DNA of 64,000 bases, taken from the NCBI RefSeq assembly GCF_017695955.1, contig NZ_JAAORO010000003.1, positions 372,001 through 436,000 of the forward strand. Reading direction: 5' to 3'. Of the stretch, positions 20,911-29,555 are shown piece by piece. Every line of letters begins with the position of its first letter. Within the stretch, counting starts at the first letter, position 1. The DNA is from Prochlorococcus marinus XMU1419. GTDB lineage: Bacteria > Cyanobacteriota > Cyanobacteriia > PCC-6307 > Cyanobiaceae. The notes under the pieces were generated by a model. That model was not told the origin of the DNA. It made no database searches and saw only the letters and a program-made list of their open reading frames with translations. A program made the position numbers and the translations under genes.

Positions 20911-21204
20911 ATGCCTTTCTTTGTAAAAACTGAAATTATAAAAAAAGAATACTTAATTAATAATGATTTAAAACGAAAAATAATTAACGAACATATTGAT
21001 TGGATAAAAAAATTAAAAAAAGAAGGAATTAATATAAAAAGTGGTTTTTTGGTAGATGAGTTAAATAGACCCGGTGACGGCGGATTACTCATTCTTGAAA
21101 TGAACAATTATAAAAATGCACTAAAAATCATTAGGAATGATCCAATGATTAAAAATCATCTAGTCGAATGGAAATTAAATGAGTGGGTAGATTCAAATAA
21201 ATGA
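20911..21204 (+). CDS. YCII-related small protein
   Basis: 97 residues. The fold matches YCII/DUF-type dimeric alpha-beta barrels related to ferredoxin-like folds: 'HIDWIKKLKKEGINIKSGFLVDE', then 'GDGGLLILEMNNYKNALKIIRNDPM'. The conserved Asp-His pair expected of YCII proteins is only partly recognisable. Function is unknown. Its ATG follows the gltB stop with no spacer, so it is almost certainly translated from the gltB mRNA. Whether it acts in glutamate metabolism is inference from position only. Confidence 0.75.
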   Translation: MPFFVKTEIIKKEYLINNDLKRKIINEHIDWIKKLKKEGINIKSGFLVDELNRPGDGGLLILEMNNYKNALKIIRNDPMIKNHLVEWKLNEWVDSNK

Positions 21205-21210
21205 AAATAA

Positions 21211-22104
21211 CTATCTTGGATACTTTTTCATAAGTTTTTGAATCTCTTCAGCATGGTAACTACTTCGAGTTAAAGGAGAACTAACTACTTGCATAAAGTC
21301 CAAATCTTTTTCCCCGAAAACTTTAAAGTAATTAAATTTTGAGGGGCTTACAAATCTTTGAACTGGTAAATGATTAGGGCCAGGAGATAAATATTGACCA
21401 ACAGTAACAATATCAACGAAATTTCTTTTTAAATCTTTAAGAAGACTTAAGACCTCTTCATCTTTTTCGCCTAAACCAAGCATAAAGCCTGACTTTATAT
21501 AAACTTTAGGAGAATATTCTCTGGTTCTTTTAAGTAACTCAAGAGTTCTTTCATATTTACCCTGAGGTCTTACTTTTTTATATAGCGAGGCAACAGTCTC
21601 AATATTATGGTTTAAAACATTTGGATTTGAATCAAGAACTTTTTCAAGAGCTTTCCAATCGCCACAAAAATCAGGAATTAAAAGCTCAATAGTAGTTTCA
21701 GGAGATTTTTTTCTTACTTTATAAACACATTCAAAAAATTGAGAAGCGCCACCATCCTCAAGATCATCTCTATTAACTGATGTTATTACAACATGTTTGA
21801 GCTTCATTCTGTAAACTGCTTCCGCTAGACGATATGGTTCTGTTGGATCTAATTCTCTTTTTGATCTATCAAAATCAATATCGCAATATGGACATGCCCT
21901 AGTACAGCCAGGACCCATTATGAGGAAAGTGGCAGTACCGCTCGCAAAACATTCACCAATATTTGGACAGCTTGCTTCTTGACATACAGTATTGAGATTT
22001 AAATCGCTTAACAAATTTGCAGTATTACCAATTCTCTCGACTTGGGGAGCTTTTACTCTTAACCAATCAGGTTTTGAAATTAAACTATTAGGATTATTAG
22101 TCAA
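21211..22104 (-). CDS. lipA: Lipoyl synthase
   Basis: 297 residues. This radical SAM enzyme inserts two sulfurs into octanoyl groups on E2 and GcvH proteins. Both clusters are visible: auxiliary cluster cysteines C41, C46, C52 ([12 protein letters not shown]) and the SAM cluster C67, C71, C74 (CTRACPYC). The C-terminal RSSY motif (TRSSYHAEE) that ligates the auxiliary cluster is also present. It converges with the YCII gene, 6 bp apart. Confidence 0.96.
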   Translation of the reverse strand: MTNNPNSLISKPDWLRVKAPQVERIGNTANLLSDLNLNTVCQEASCPNIGECFASGTATFLIMGPGCTRACPYCDIDFDRSKRELDPTEPYRLAEAVYRMKLKHVVITSVNRDDLEDGGASQFFECVYKVRKKSPETTIELLIPDFCGDWKALEKVLDSNPNVLNHNIETVASLYKKVRPQGKYERTLELLKRTREYSPKVYIKSGFMLGLGEKDEEVLSLLKDLKRNFVDIVTVGQYLSPGPNHLPVQRFVSPSKFNYFKVFGEKDLDFMQVVSSPLTRSSYHAEEIQKLMKKYPR

Positions 22105-22445
22105 GTTGATTGATTCTGACCTGTAATTCTATTTTACTAAAAACAATTTAAATTAACTATTTTTATTTTTAAAAATGAAGTCTATTCAATTGATGTCAAA
22201 AAATAAATGAATTTAACTATTCTATTGATTATTTAAAATCCTAATTAAGGTTATTACTTACAAAATATTTTTGTTTCAAAAACTATATCCAAAACAGTAA
22301 TTAGAATAGTATTTTTAATACAGATATTAGAACATTTTATTTCACTACTAAGGTCAAGTTCTTAACTAAATAAAACAAATACACGTACCAAAAAGTGTTT
22401 TTTTACTTATTTATTGATACAGTAAAAAATATATGTAATAAAACA
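22105..22445 (+). other. AT-rich intergenic region before the recombinase-like gene
   Basis: About 340 bp with no gene I can support. It serves the divergent lipA and recombinase-like promoters. Several TATATT/TAATAT stretches could be -10 boxes; no clear repeat, hairpin or RNA gene was seen. Confidence 0.5.
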
Positions 22446-23069
22446 GTGACTTTTAAATTTAAAAGAAAACGTCTTTTATTGTCTGAAAAATATAAAATCT
22501 CTAAAGTAATAGGTTATGCTAGAGCTACTCATAATGAAAACAAGTATTTAGAAGAGCAGATAAAATCTTTAAAGGAAGAGGGTTGCAGTTTAGTTTTCTC
22601 TGAATTTATAAGTTTAGATGAAGAAATCAAACCCCAACTCAATCAAGCTATAAATTGCTTATCTGCAGGCGATCAATTAATAATGACTCAGCTTGATAGA
22701 GCATTTAAAAATAAAAAAGAATGTTTGAGGACAATAAATAAACTTATTAATAAGGATATTCAATTGCGAACTTTGACTGGTTTTTTTGCTGCTAATGAAT
22801 CCTCTAATGCAAATTCTTCAATTTTTAAGATTTTATATGAATTAGATAATTTAGAAGACAAAAGTTTAGGTGAAAGAAAAAAAGAACAACTACTACGCAG
22901 AAAATTATCTGGAAATAATTTGGGAGGAAGGCCCAAAATAAGTCCTTTAAAAGAATCATTAGTAATCAGATTGCGTAATGAAGGATATTCATATCGATCA
23001 ATCAGATCACAAACTGGAATTGCATTATCAACAATTAGAAGAGTGATTTTGGAGGGAGAATTAACATAA
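22446..23069 (+). CDS. Serine-recombinase-like protein with altered active site
   Basis: About 207 residues from the GTG at 22446; TTG at 22479 or GTG at 22395 are also open. The N-terminal half matches the resolvase/invertase catalytic fold. The GYAR strand is at 23-26, but the catalytic Ser that normally follows is Thr (T28, in YARATH). LDRAFKN stands for the usual LDRLGRS, keeping the first Arg but replacing the second by Lys. The C-terminus has GRPK and a Hin-type helix-turn-helix ('SYRSIRSQTGIALSTIRR'). It is probably a DNA-binding protein with weak or no recombinase activity. A small acidic gene follows 1 bp after the stop. Confidence 0.75.
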   Translation: MTFKFKRKRLLLSEKYKISKVIGYARATHNENKYLEEQIKSLKEEGCSLVFSEFISLDEEIKPQLNQAINCLSAGDQLIMTQLDRAFKNKKECLRTINKLINKDIQLRTLTGFFAANESSNANSSIFKILYELDNLEDKSLGERKKEQLLRRKLSGNNLGGRPKISPLKESLVIRLRNEGYSYRSIRSQTGIALSTIRRVILEGELT

Positions 23070-23070
23070 A

Positions 23071-23283
23071 ATGAGGAAGAAAGAAATTGAAAATTTAATA
23101 AAAGAAAATTTTAAAGATACAGCATTGCGTATTTATGAATTAGATAATGAAGATAGAAAAAGTTTGTTAGCAGAATATAGAGAATGGATTATGAATGATT
23201 TAGATATTGCAGAAGTAATGATGTTACCTTATGAAGCATATACTGACAAATTAGATTCTAATTACTTAGAAGATTTATTTTAG
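23071..23283 (+). CDS. Small acidic protein, function unknown
   Basis: 70 residues, rich in Glu, Asp and Leu, with no signal peptide, cysteine or membrane segment; predicted mostly helical. It begins 1 bp after the recombinase-like stop and is very likely co-translated with it. Its acidic nature next to a basic DNA-binding protein would fit a partner or inhibitor, but that is inference. I recognise no family. Confidence 0.65.
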   Translation: MRKKEIENLIKENFKDTALRIYELDNEDRKSLLAEYREWIMNDLDIAEVMMLPYEAYTDKLDSNYLEDLF

Positions 23284-23285
23284 TC

Positions 23286-24188
23286 CTAAATAGTATATTT
23301 TTTATTAAATTCATATACTTCTTTTGCTATTAATGGCAAGAAAGAAGAATCTTTGGAATATTTTTCTCCATTACAAAAAACAACTAATAAAGTTTGCAGA
23401 GATTGACTATTAATCCACCAAGCCGAATCATGTCTAACTTCAGACATTAAGCCTGCTTTACTCCAAAGATTAATGCTTTCTGGTAATCCTTCACCCAAAA
23501 AACCATCTATTTGATTAAGAGAATCTTTTTTAAGAACAACTTTATTTAAATTTCTTTTTAAAAAACTTCGCAAATTTAAATCATTTTCTTGATAATCAAT
23601 ATGAATCATAATTTCCTCCAAAACCCTTGCGGCTGAATCAGAATTCATAGCGTTTCTATTTTTATTACCATACCCATAAAATTCTTTCTCACGACCAAAT
23701 GGTCCATCATCCCATGTCTTCTGACAGCAATTTATACCAACCAATTCTTCCCAATTTAAATCATGTAGCCAATCATTTATTATACTTCTTTGGAATTTCC
23801 AATTTTCCCATGGTTCGCCTTCAATACAAGGTCCACTTGTTGTTCCAGTAAGTAAATCAATTAAAAAGCTTGTTGCATTATTACTGGAAAAAGACAACAT
23901 TTTCCTTACTGCATCAACAATTTCATCTGATAATAATAAACTTCCTTTTTTAATCCAATAAAATGCAGCAAGGCCATAAACCAACTTGACTATACTTGCA
24001 GGGTAAACCATTTTTTTATTATTAATACCAGTTCCAAAACCTTTAAATACACTTTTATTTTCACTTTTATAATTAATCCAAGTTATCGAAATATCTTCTC
24101 TTGAAAAATCTTTATTATGAGAACATGATCTTCCTAAAATATCATTTAGGGCTAGATCCATCTCTTTACTTAAATAGTAAAAGGACAT
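23286..24188 (-). CDS. Class A beta-lactamase-related serine hydrolase
   Basis: 300 residues. The active-site tetrad SxxK is S65-I-V-K68 in YPASIVKLVYG, the SxN triad is S102-N103-N104, and the KTG box is K244-A-G (KAG), as in many class A relatives. So the fold is that of a penicillin-interacting enzyme. No N-terminal signal peptide is visible from either possible start (24188 or the Met at residue 10), which is odd for a wall enzyme. A role as esterase, amidase or DD-peptidase is more likely than antibiotic resistance. Its start is 3 bp from the divergent NlpC/P60 gene. Confidence 0.75.
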   Translation of the reverse strand: MSFYYLSKEMDLALNDILGRSCSHNKDFSREDISITWINYKSENKSVFKGFGTGINNKKMVYPASIVKLVYGLAAFYWIKKGSLLLSDEIVDAVRKMLSFSSNNATSFLIDLLTGTTSGPCIEGEPWENWKFQRSIINDWLHDLNWEELVGINCCQKTWDDGPFGREKEFYGYGNKNRNAMNSDSAARVLEEIMIHIDYQENDLNLRSFLKRNLNKVVLKKDSLNQIDGFLGEGLPESINLWSKAGLMSEVRHDSAWWINSQSLQTLLVVFCNGEKYSKDSSFLPLIAKEVYEFNKKYTI

Positions 24189-24191
24189 TGT

Positions 24192-24950
24192 ATGAAAATT
24201 TATAAAAATCCTATCTCACTATTTAAACAAACTAATTTTTCAAAAACTATTTGGTGGAAATTAAAAGTTAATATTTCTGGATATAAAAATGAAACAGAAG
24301 ATAAATTAGTGACTGAAATATTTAAAAATAGAATTTTTAGGCTTATTTATCCAAATATTTATCAGAACAACCATAAATTTTCAAGAATACTAGTACAACT
24401 ATATGAAGATGGTTACATCTGTTGGATAAATTTAGATGGATTAATTATTGAGAAATACGAATTAGGAAAACCTGAAAATTCAAAAAAAGAATACTTCTTA
24501 ATAAAAGACAAAGTTAACTCAATTTTAAAATGGATCAAGGATCAATCTGAGTTAAATAATGAATATCTTTGGGGAGGTGCATTAGGACCCAATTATGATT
24601 GTTCTGGATTAATTCAGACTGCTTTTTTAAAGCATCAAATTTATATACCTCGAGACTCTTTTCAAATAAAAAGTTTTTGTAAACACCTTTTTTATTACAA
24701 AGAATCGTATGCGGCTCTGCTACCTGGCGATCTTTTATTTTTTGGAAATAAAAAAAAATGTGATCATATTGGAATCTACAAGGGAGATGGATTGTATTAC
24801 CATAGCTCTGGAAAGGATTTTGGCAGAAATGGAATAGGATTAGATACCCTAAAAAAGTCTAATGATAAAATCTCATTGCATTATAAATCTAAACTAATTT
24901 CGGCAGGAAGAGTAGTTAGAAATTATAGATGGGACCGCACTATACGTTAA
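24192..24950 (+). CDS. NlpC/P60 family cysteine peptidase
   Basis: 252 residues. A bacterial SH3-like region covers about 40-105 ('ILVQLYEDGYICWIN'), followed by the NlpC/P60 domain. The catalytic Cys is C137 in YDCSGL, preceded by the usual WGG; the catalytic His is H192 in CDHIGIY. 'LLPGDLLFFG' is the conserved strand between them. Such enzymes cut gamma-D-Glu-meso-diaminopimelate bonds in wall peptides. No signal peptide is visible. It is divergent from the beta-lactamase-like gene with only 3 bp between start codons. Confidence 0.85.
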   Translation: MKIYKNPISLFKQTNFSKTIWWKLKVNISGYKNETEDKLVTEIFKNRIFRLIYPNIYQNNHKFSRILVQLYEDGYICWINLDGLIIEKYELGKPENSKKEYFLIKDKVNSILKWIKDQSELNNEYLWGGALGPNYDCSGLIQTAFLKHQIYIPRDSFQIKSFCKHLFYYKESYAALLPGDLLFFGNKKKCDHIGIYKGDGLYYHSSGKDFGRNGIGLDTLKKSNDKISLHYKSKLISAGRVVRNYRWDRTIR

Positions 24951-25014
24951 TTAATAGAGCTCACCTTTAAATTTTAAATTTAATTTAAATATTACTTATT
25001 CTTTTATTTAGGAA

Positions 25015-25614
25015 TTAACCAGCTGTCCAGATATTTTTAATGATTGGCATTATGGTATCTAAGTGTAATGTCCCTACAAGTAACCAAGCAAAAACAGCTC
25101 CTCCACAGCCTCCTAACCAAAATCCACTTGTAAAATCAGCCCAACCAGCTCTTGTAAATAAGTCTTTTGGTGGATTATTAACAGTCGCATCTGGAGGTTG
25201 AACATTAGGTGATTTACCAGGTGCATTGTATAGAACAAAAAGTGCTGTCAAAATATGAACAGCTCCAATAGTAGCGAGAAGTCCAGCTGTTAGTGAAAAT
25301 TCAGAATTTCTTAATGGGCCAGTCATAGTAAAAGGTCCGTATAGAAGATATCCAAAAGCTGCTCCAGTTTCTAAACCTCTAAAATTAGGAGAAATACCTT
25401 CTCTGTAAAAAGGTAAATTATTTATAAAGGCTTTTGTAAAATAACCACTATTAACTGGAGTAGCTAAATTACCAACACAAGGATCAGCAACTGTTTTTAC
25501 TGCCCATTGTTCTGCTACGCCAATATCATTTGGTTGTACAGAAGTATCTATGTATTTCTCATCAAACTTAATAGAACTTGTTGATTCTGAGAATGATTTT
25601 TGAAAGTCGCTCAT
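25015..25614 (-). CDS. psaL: Photosystem I subunit XI (PsaL)
   Basis: 199 residues. PsaL is a thylakoid membrane subunit that forms the core of PSI trimers. '[13 protein letters not shown]' in the stromal N-terminal part is diagnostic; two to three membrane helices follow, ending in the '[21 protein letters not shown]' region. It follows psaI on the same strand, as in other cyanobacteria. Confidence 0.97.
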   Translation of the reverse strand: MSDFQKSFSESTSSIKFDEKYIDTSVQPNDIGVAEQWAVKTVADPCVGNLATPVNSGYFTKAFINNLPFYREGISPNFRGLETGAAFGYLLYGPFTMTGPLRNSEFSLTAGLLATIGAVHILTALFVLYNAPGKSPNVQPPDATVNNPPKDLFTRAGWADFTSGFWLGGCGGAVFAWLLVGTLHLDTIMPIIKNIWTAG

Positions 25615-25641
25615 TTTTTTAATAGTTTAGTGTTTGATAAT

Positions 25642-25755
25642 TTATTCAGTTGCTGTAATTAATCTTCCAATCAATACGATAAAAACAGCAGGCATTGCTA
25701 TACCAATTAATGGAACAAAAATTGAGGGTAAAAGACTTGGTAAATCAGATGGCAT
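25642..25755 (-). CDS. psaI: Photosystem I subunit VIII (PsaI)
   Basis: 37 residues, read directly from the minus strand: MPSDLPSLLPSIFVPLIGIA and then one hydrophobic helix ending RLITATE. PsaI is a single-span PSI subunit next to PsaL that helps trimer formation. It lies 27 bp upstream of psaL. Size, motif and neighbour agree. Confidence 0.93.
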   Translation of the reverse strand: MPSDLPSLLPSIFVPLIGIAMPAVFIVLIGRLITATE

Positions 25756-25759
25756 AGTT

Positions 25760-25778
25760 CTTTAAACATCTTTAAACA
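25760..25778 (-). repeat. Tandem CTTTAAACA repeat in the psaI leader
   Basis: CTTTAAACA occurs at 25760-25768 and again at 25770-25778, a 10-bp period, just before the psaI start. It may be a regulator site or a leader element. Confidence 0.4.
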
Positions 25779-25847
25779 CTCTAGTATTTATCTGCGAAAT
25801 AGTGTTAATTTTATTACTGGATGATATAAAAATTATTAACTTTTTAC

Positions 25848-26228
25848 ATGATAAATTTTTTCGCAGTTTTACTTATTATTTTTATAGGAATATTACTTCT
25901 AGTTTTTAAAAAAAGAAGCTTTAAAAAGTTAATAAATAAAAGCAATATATATTCTATTAAATTAAACAAAAATAATAAATTTGCATCTGATAAAAATAGT
26001 TTTTTATACAATCACGAAGAAAAAAAGTACTCAGTATTTTATAAAAATTCTCAAAAAAATAAAATGATTAGTCTTTTTCAGGGTAATACAGAAAATAAAT
26101 TAAAGGCATTAAAAATTGCGGAAGAATTGGCTGACAAATCAACATTGCCAATTTTAAGAAAAGGCTTAAGAGATATTTCTCCTGAAGTCGTTGAAATTTC
26201 AGCTTTATTAATAAGAAAGTTCAAGTAA
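25848..26228 (+). CDS. Membrane-anchored HEAT-repeat-like protein
   Basis: 126 residues. One N-terminal membrane segment (2-20) is followed by a basic Asn/Lys-rich linker. The last 50 residues ('NKLKALKIAEELADKSTLPILRKGLRDISPEVVEISALLIRKFK') look like one and a half HEAT-type helix pairs. Function unknown. It is divergent from psaI and converges with a glycosyltransferase gene 4 bp away. Confidence 0.65.
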   Translation: MINFFAVLLIIFIGILLLVFKKRSFKKLINKSNIYSIKLNKNNKFASDKNSFLYNHEEKKYSVFYKNSQKNKMISLFQGNTENKLKALKIAEELADKSTLPILRKGLRDISPEVVEISALLIRKFK

Positions 26229-26232
26229 ATAA

Positions 26233-27195
26233 TCAGTTTTGATTAGCACTGTTTATTGATCTAATTCTGTAAATTGGACGACTTTGACTTTCATGATAAG
26301 TCCTAATTAAAAGTTCGCTCAATAAACCAAAGCTAAATAATTGAACACCAGCAATTCCTAATATTAATGCAAACATCAGCAACGGACGATTTCCAATATC
26401 CTCACCCATTATTTTTAAAACTATCAAATAAGAACTCATCGCAAGGCTAATGAAAATACTTATAATTCCAACAAAACCAAATCCATACATCGGTCTTGTT
26501 AAAAATTTAGTCATAAACCAAACAGTTAGTAAATCCATTAAAACTCTAAAAGTTCTATCAATTCCATATTTACTAGATCCATATTGCCTGCTCCTATGAT
26601 TCACTTTAATTTCTTTGATTCTTGCACCTTCAATATTTGCTAAAACGGGCAGAAACCTGTGAAGTTCGCCATACAACTTGATATCATCTATTATTTCTTT
26701 CTTAAAAGCTTTTAATGAGCATCCATAGTCATGTAACTTCAAACCTGTTACATAAGCTATTAATTTATTCGCTATTTTTGATGGAATCTTTCTATTAATT
26801 AATTTATCTTTCCTATCAAACCTCCACCCACAAATCAAATCATAACCATCATTAATTTCTGAAATTAATGTAGGAATATCATTTGGATCATTCTGTAAAT
26901 CACCATCCAGAGTAATGATGATGTCTCCTTTAGAATAATCAAAGCCAGCTGACATTGCTGCAGTTTGCCCATAATTTTTGCGAAGAGAAATTACTGACAA
27001 CTCCTTAATTTTGAGAGTTAGCTTTTTCAATACTTGATAAGTCTCATCTTTAGAACCATCATTGACAACAATCAGTTCAAAATTATATTCATGACATGAC
27101 ATTACATTTATAACTTCATTCAATAAAAAACCAATACTCTCACTTTCGTTGTAAACAGGGATAATAATAGAAATTAATTGTTTTATATTTTTCAT
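26233..27195 (-). CDS. Membrane GT2 glycosyltransferase (DPMS/bactoprenol glucosyltransferase type)
   Basis: 320 residues. The GT-A domain carries IIPVYNES at 11-18, VVNDGSKDET at 43-52 and the metal-binding DGDLQNDP at 97-104. Two C-terminal membrane helices are seen (about 236-260 and 270-295), as in GtrB-type enzymes that put glucose or another sugar on undecaprenyl phosphate for export. The C-terminus is basic. The sugar and acceptor cannot be told. It lies behind psaB but after a strong terminator, so it has its own promoter. Confidence 0.85.
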   Translation of the reverse strand: MKNIKQLISIIIPVYNESESIGFLLNEVINVMSCHEYNFELIVVNDGSKDETYQVLKKLTLKIKELSVISLRKNYGQTAAMSAGFDYSKGDIIITLDGDLQNDPNDIPTLISEINDGYDLICGWRFDRKDKLINRKIPSKIANKLIAYVTGLKLHDYGCSLKAFKKEIIDDIKLYGELHRFLPVLANIEGARIKEIKVNHRSRQYGSSKYGIDRTFRVLMDLLTVWFMTKFLTRPMYGFGFVGIISIFISLAMSSYLIVLKIMGEDIGNRPLLMFALILGIAGVQLFSFGLLSELLIRTYHESQSRPIYRIRSINSANQN

Positions 27196-27252
27196 TTTAT
27201 ATTTGATAATATTTATGTAATTTTAACTTAATTTAGAACATTAAAATTAAAC

Positions 27253-27281
27253 AAAAAAAATCACCACAAAAGTGGTGATTT
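27253..27281 (-). terminator. Intrinsic terminator of psaAB
   Basis: A perfect 10-bp stem (27258-27267 with 27272-27281, AAAA loop) is followed on the minus-strand transcript by eight U residues. It is 19 bp past the psaB stop. Confidence 0.9.
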
Positions 27282-27299
27282 AAATTATTTAATAAGAAT

Positions 27300-29528
27300 T
27301 TAACCAAACTTACCTGAAGTGGATGCAATAACAAATGCACCGAATGTAAGAATGTTTCCAATCGTAAAATGTGCTAGTCCAACTAATCTAGCTTGAACGA
27401 TTGAGAGTGCAACTGGCTTATCTCTCCAGCCAACAAGATTAGCTATTGGAGTACGCTGATGTGCCCAAACTAATGTTTCAATTAATTCTTGCCAGTAACC
27501 ACGCCATGATATTAGGAACATGAAACCAGTAGCCCAAACCAAGTGACCGAATAAGAACATCCAAGCCCAAGGAGATAAGGAATTTACTCCGAATGGATTA
27601 TATCCGTTAATCAGTTGAGCAGAGTTTAACCAGAGATAATCTCTGAACCAACCCATTAGATAAGTTCCTGATTCATTAAATTGTGCTACATTACCCTGCC
27701 ATATTGCTAGATGTTTCCAATGCCAGTAGAAAGTTACCCATGCCAGTAAATTTAATGCCCAGAACATAGCTAAGTACATGGCATCCCAAGATGAACTATC
27801 ACAAGTACCTCCACGTCCAGGTCCATCGCAAGGGAATGCATAACCTAAATCTTTCTTATCAGGAATTAATTTTGTTCCTCTAGCATCAAGTGCACCTTTG
27901 ATGAGTATTAAAGCGGTTGTATGAAGACCTAAAGCGATGGCATGGTGAACTAAGAAATCTGCAGGACCGATAGGTAAGAAAGCACTTAAGGCATCTTGTC
28001 TATTGATCAGATCCATCCAGTAATGATTCCCTGGTAATGAATTAGCAGCTAGACTTGCTGAACTTGTAGGATCAGATAGTAGAGCGTTAAAACCATACAT
28101 CATCTTACCTTGAGCAGCTTGAACAAATTGAGCAAATACTGGCTCAATTAAAATCTGCTTTTCAGGATTACCAAAAGCTACAACAACATCGTTATGAACA
28201 TAAATTCCTAGAGTATGGAATCCAAGCAACATTGTTACCCAACTAAGGTGACTTATCAAAGCCTCCTTTGTTCCAAGAACTCTTGCTAATACATTGTCTT
28301 TATTTAATTCTGGATCGTAATCTCTTACAAAGAAAATAGCTCCGTGCGCAAATGCACCAACCATCAAGAACATGGCTATGTACTGATGATGACTATACAA
28401 AGCAGATTGGGTAGTGTAGTCCCTTGCAATAAAAGCGTAAGAGGGAAGTGCACCCATATGTTGCGCTACAAGAGAAGTTGCTACACCAAGTGATGCTAAT
28501 GCTAGCCCAAGTTGGAAATGTAATGAATTATTTACAGTTTCATATATTCCATCATGGTTAATTCCGAAACTACCTTTATGAGGATCATTAGGGTGTCTTG
28601 TATTATGAGCTTCTGTAATTTCTTTAAGGCTATGACCAATACCAAAGGTATTTCTGTACATATGACCAGCAATTACAAAAACCGTTCCAATCGCAATATG
28701 GTGATGCGCAATATCTGTAAGCCATAATGCTTCGCTTTGAGGATGAAGACCACCTAGGAAAGTAAAGATTGCTGTTCCAGCTCCTTCAGTTGTTCCAAAT
28801 ACTTGATCTAAAGAATCAGGATTTTGGGCATAAGCTCCCCAGTTTAAAGTAAAGAAAGGAGCTAAACCTGCAGGGTGCGGAAGGACTGTTAACCAGTTAT
28901 CCCAACCTACATGCTGTCCTCTTGATTCAGGTATTGCAACATGGACCAAATGACCTGTCCAGGCGATACTACTAAACCCAAATAAGACAGCCAAATGATG
29001 ATTTAATCTTGACTCTGCATTTTTAAACCAAGCTAGAGAAGGTCTGAATTTTGGCTGTAAGTGTAACCAACCTGCAAATAGAGTCCAACAAGCCAAAATA
29101 CTCATGAAGATTGAAGCTTGGAAGAGTTGCTCATTAGTTCTCATTCCAATTGTGTACCACCAATGGTAGAGACCTGAGTAAGCTATGTTCACTGGACCAC
29201 TAGCTCCAGCTTGTGTCATTGCTTCTGTGATACCAGATCCAAAATGAGGATCCCATATAGCATGAGCAATAGGACGAACGTGGGTTGGATCAAGTACAAA
29301 TTGCTCGAAGTTACCTTGCCAAGCAATATGAAATAAGTTACCAGCCACCCAGAGGGCGATTATTGCCAGATGACCAAAATGTGTAGAGAAAAGCTTCTGA
29401 TAAAGCTTTTCTTCGGTCATACCATCATGACTTTCAAAGTCGTGAGCGGTAGCGATTCCGTACCATATTCGTCTGGTTGTAGGGTCCTGAGCTAGACCCT
29501 GGTTAAATGATGGAAATTTTGTTGCCAT
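27300..29528 (-). CDS. psaB: Photosystem I P700 apoprotein A2 (PsaB)
   Basis: 742 residues, full length. PsaB forms the PSI core heterodimer with PsaA and binds P700, A0, A1 and half of the FX cluster. The FX cysteines are C567 and C576 in [11 protein letters not shown]. Eleven membrane helices with many His ligands of chlorophyll are apparent. It starts 27 bp after psaA and ends at a strong terminator. Confidence 0.98.
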   Translation of the reverse strand: MATKFPSFNQGLAQDPTTRRIWYGIATAHDFESHDGMTEEKLYQKLFSTHFGHLAIIALWVAGNLFHIAWQGNFEQFVLDPTHVRPIAHAIWDPHFGSGITEAMTQAGASGPVNIAYSGLYHWWYTIGMRTNEQLFQASIFMSILACWTLFAGWLHLQPKFRPSLAWFKNAESRLNHHLAVLFGFSSIAWTGHLVHVAIPESRGQHVGWDNWLTVLPHPAGLAPFFTLNWGAYAQNPDSLDQVFGTTEGAGTAIFTFLGGLHPQSEALWLTDIAHHHIAIGTVFVIAGHMYRNTFGIGHSLKEITEAHNTRHPNDPHKGSFGINHDGIYETVNNSLHFQLGLALASLGVATSLVAQHMGALPSYAFIARDYTTQSALYSHHQYIAMFLMVGAFAHGAIFFVRDYDPELNKDNVLARVLGTKEALISHLSWVTMLLGFHTLGIYVHNDVVVAFGNPEKQILIEPVFAQFVQAAQGKMMYGFNALLSDPTSSASLAANSLPGNHYWMDLINRQDALSAFLPIGPADFLVHHAIALGLHTTALILIKGALDARGTKLIPDKKDLGYAFPCDGPGRGGTCDSSSWDAMYLAMFWALNLLAWVTFYWHWKHLAIWQGNVAQFNESGTYLMGWFRDYLWLNSAQLINGYNPFGVNSLSPWAWMFLFGHLVWATGFMFLISWRGYWQELIETLVWAHQRTPIANLVGWRDKPVALSIVQARLVGLAHFTIGNILTFGAFVIASTSGKFG

Positions 29529-29555
29529 TGAATTAAAAAGGTGAAGTTCAGGTAA

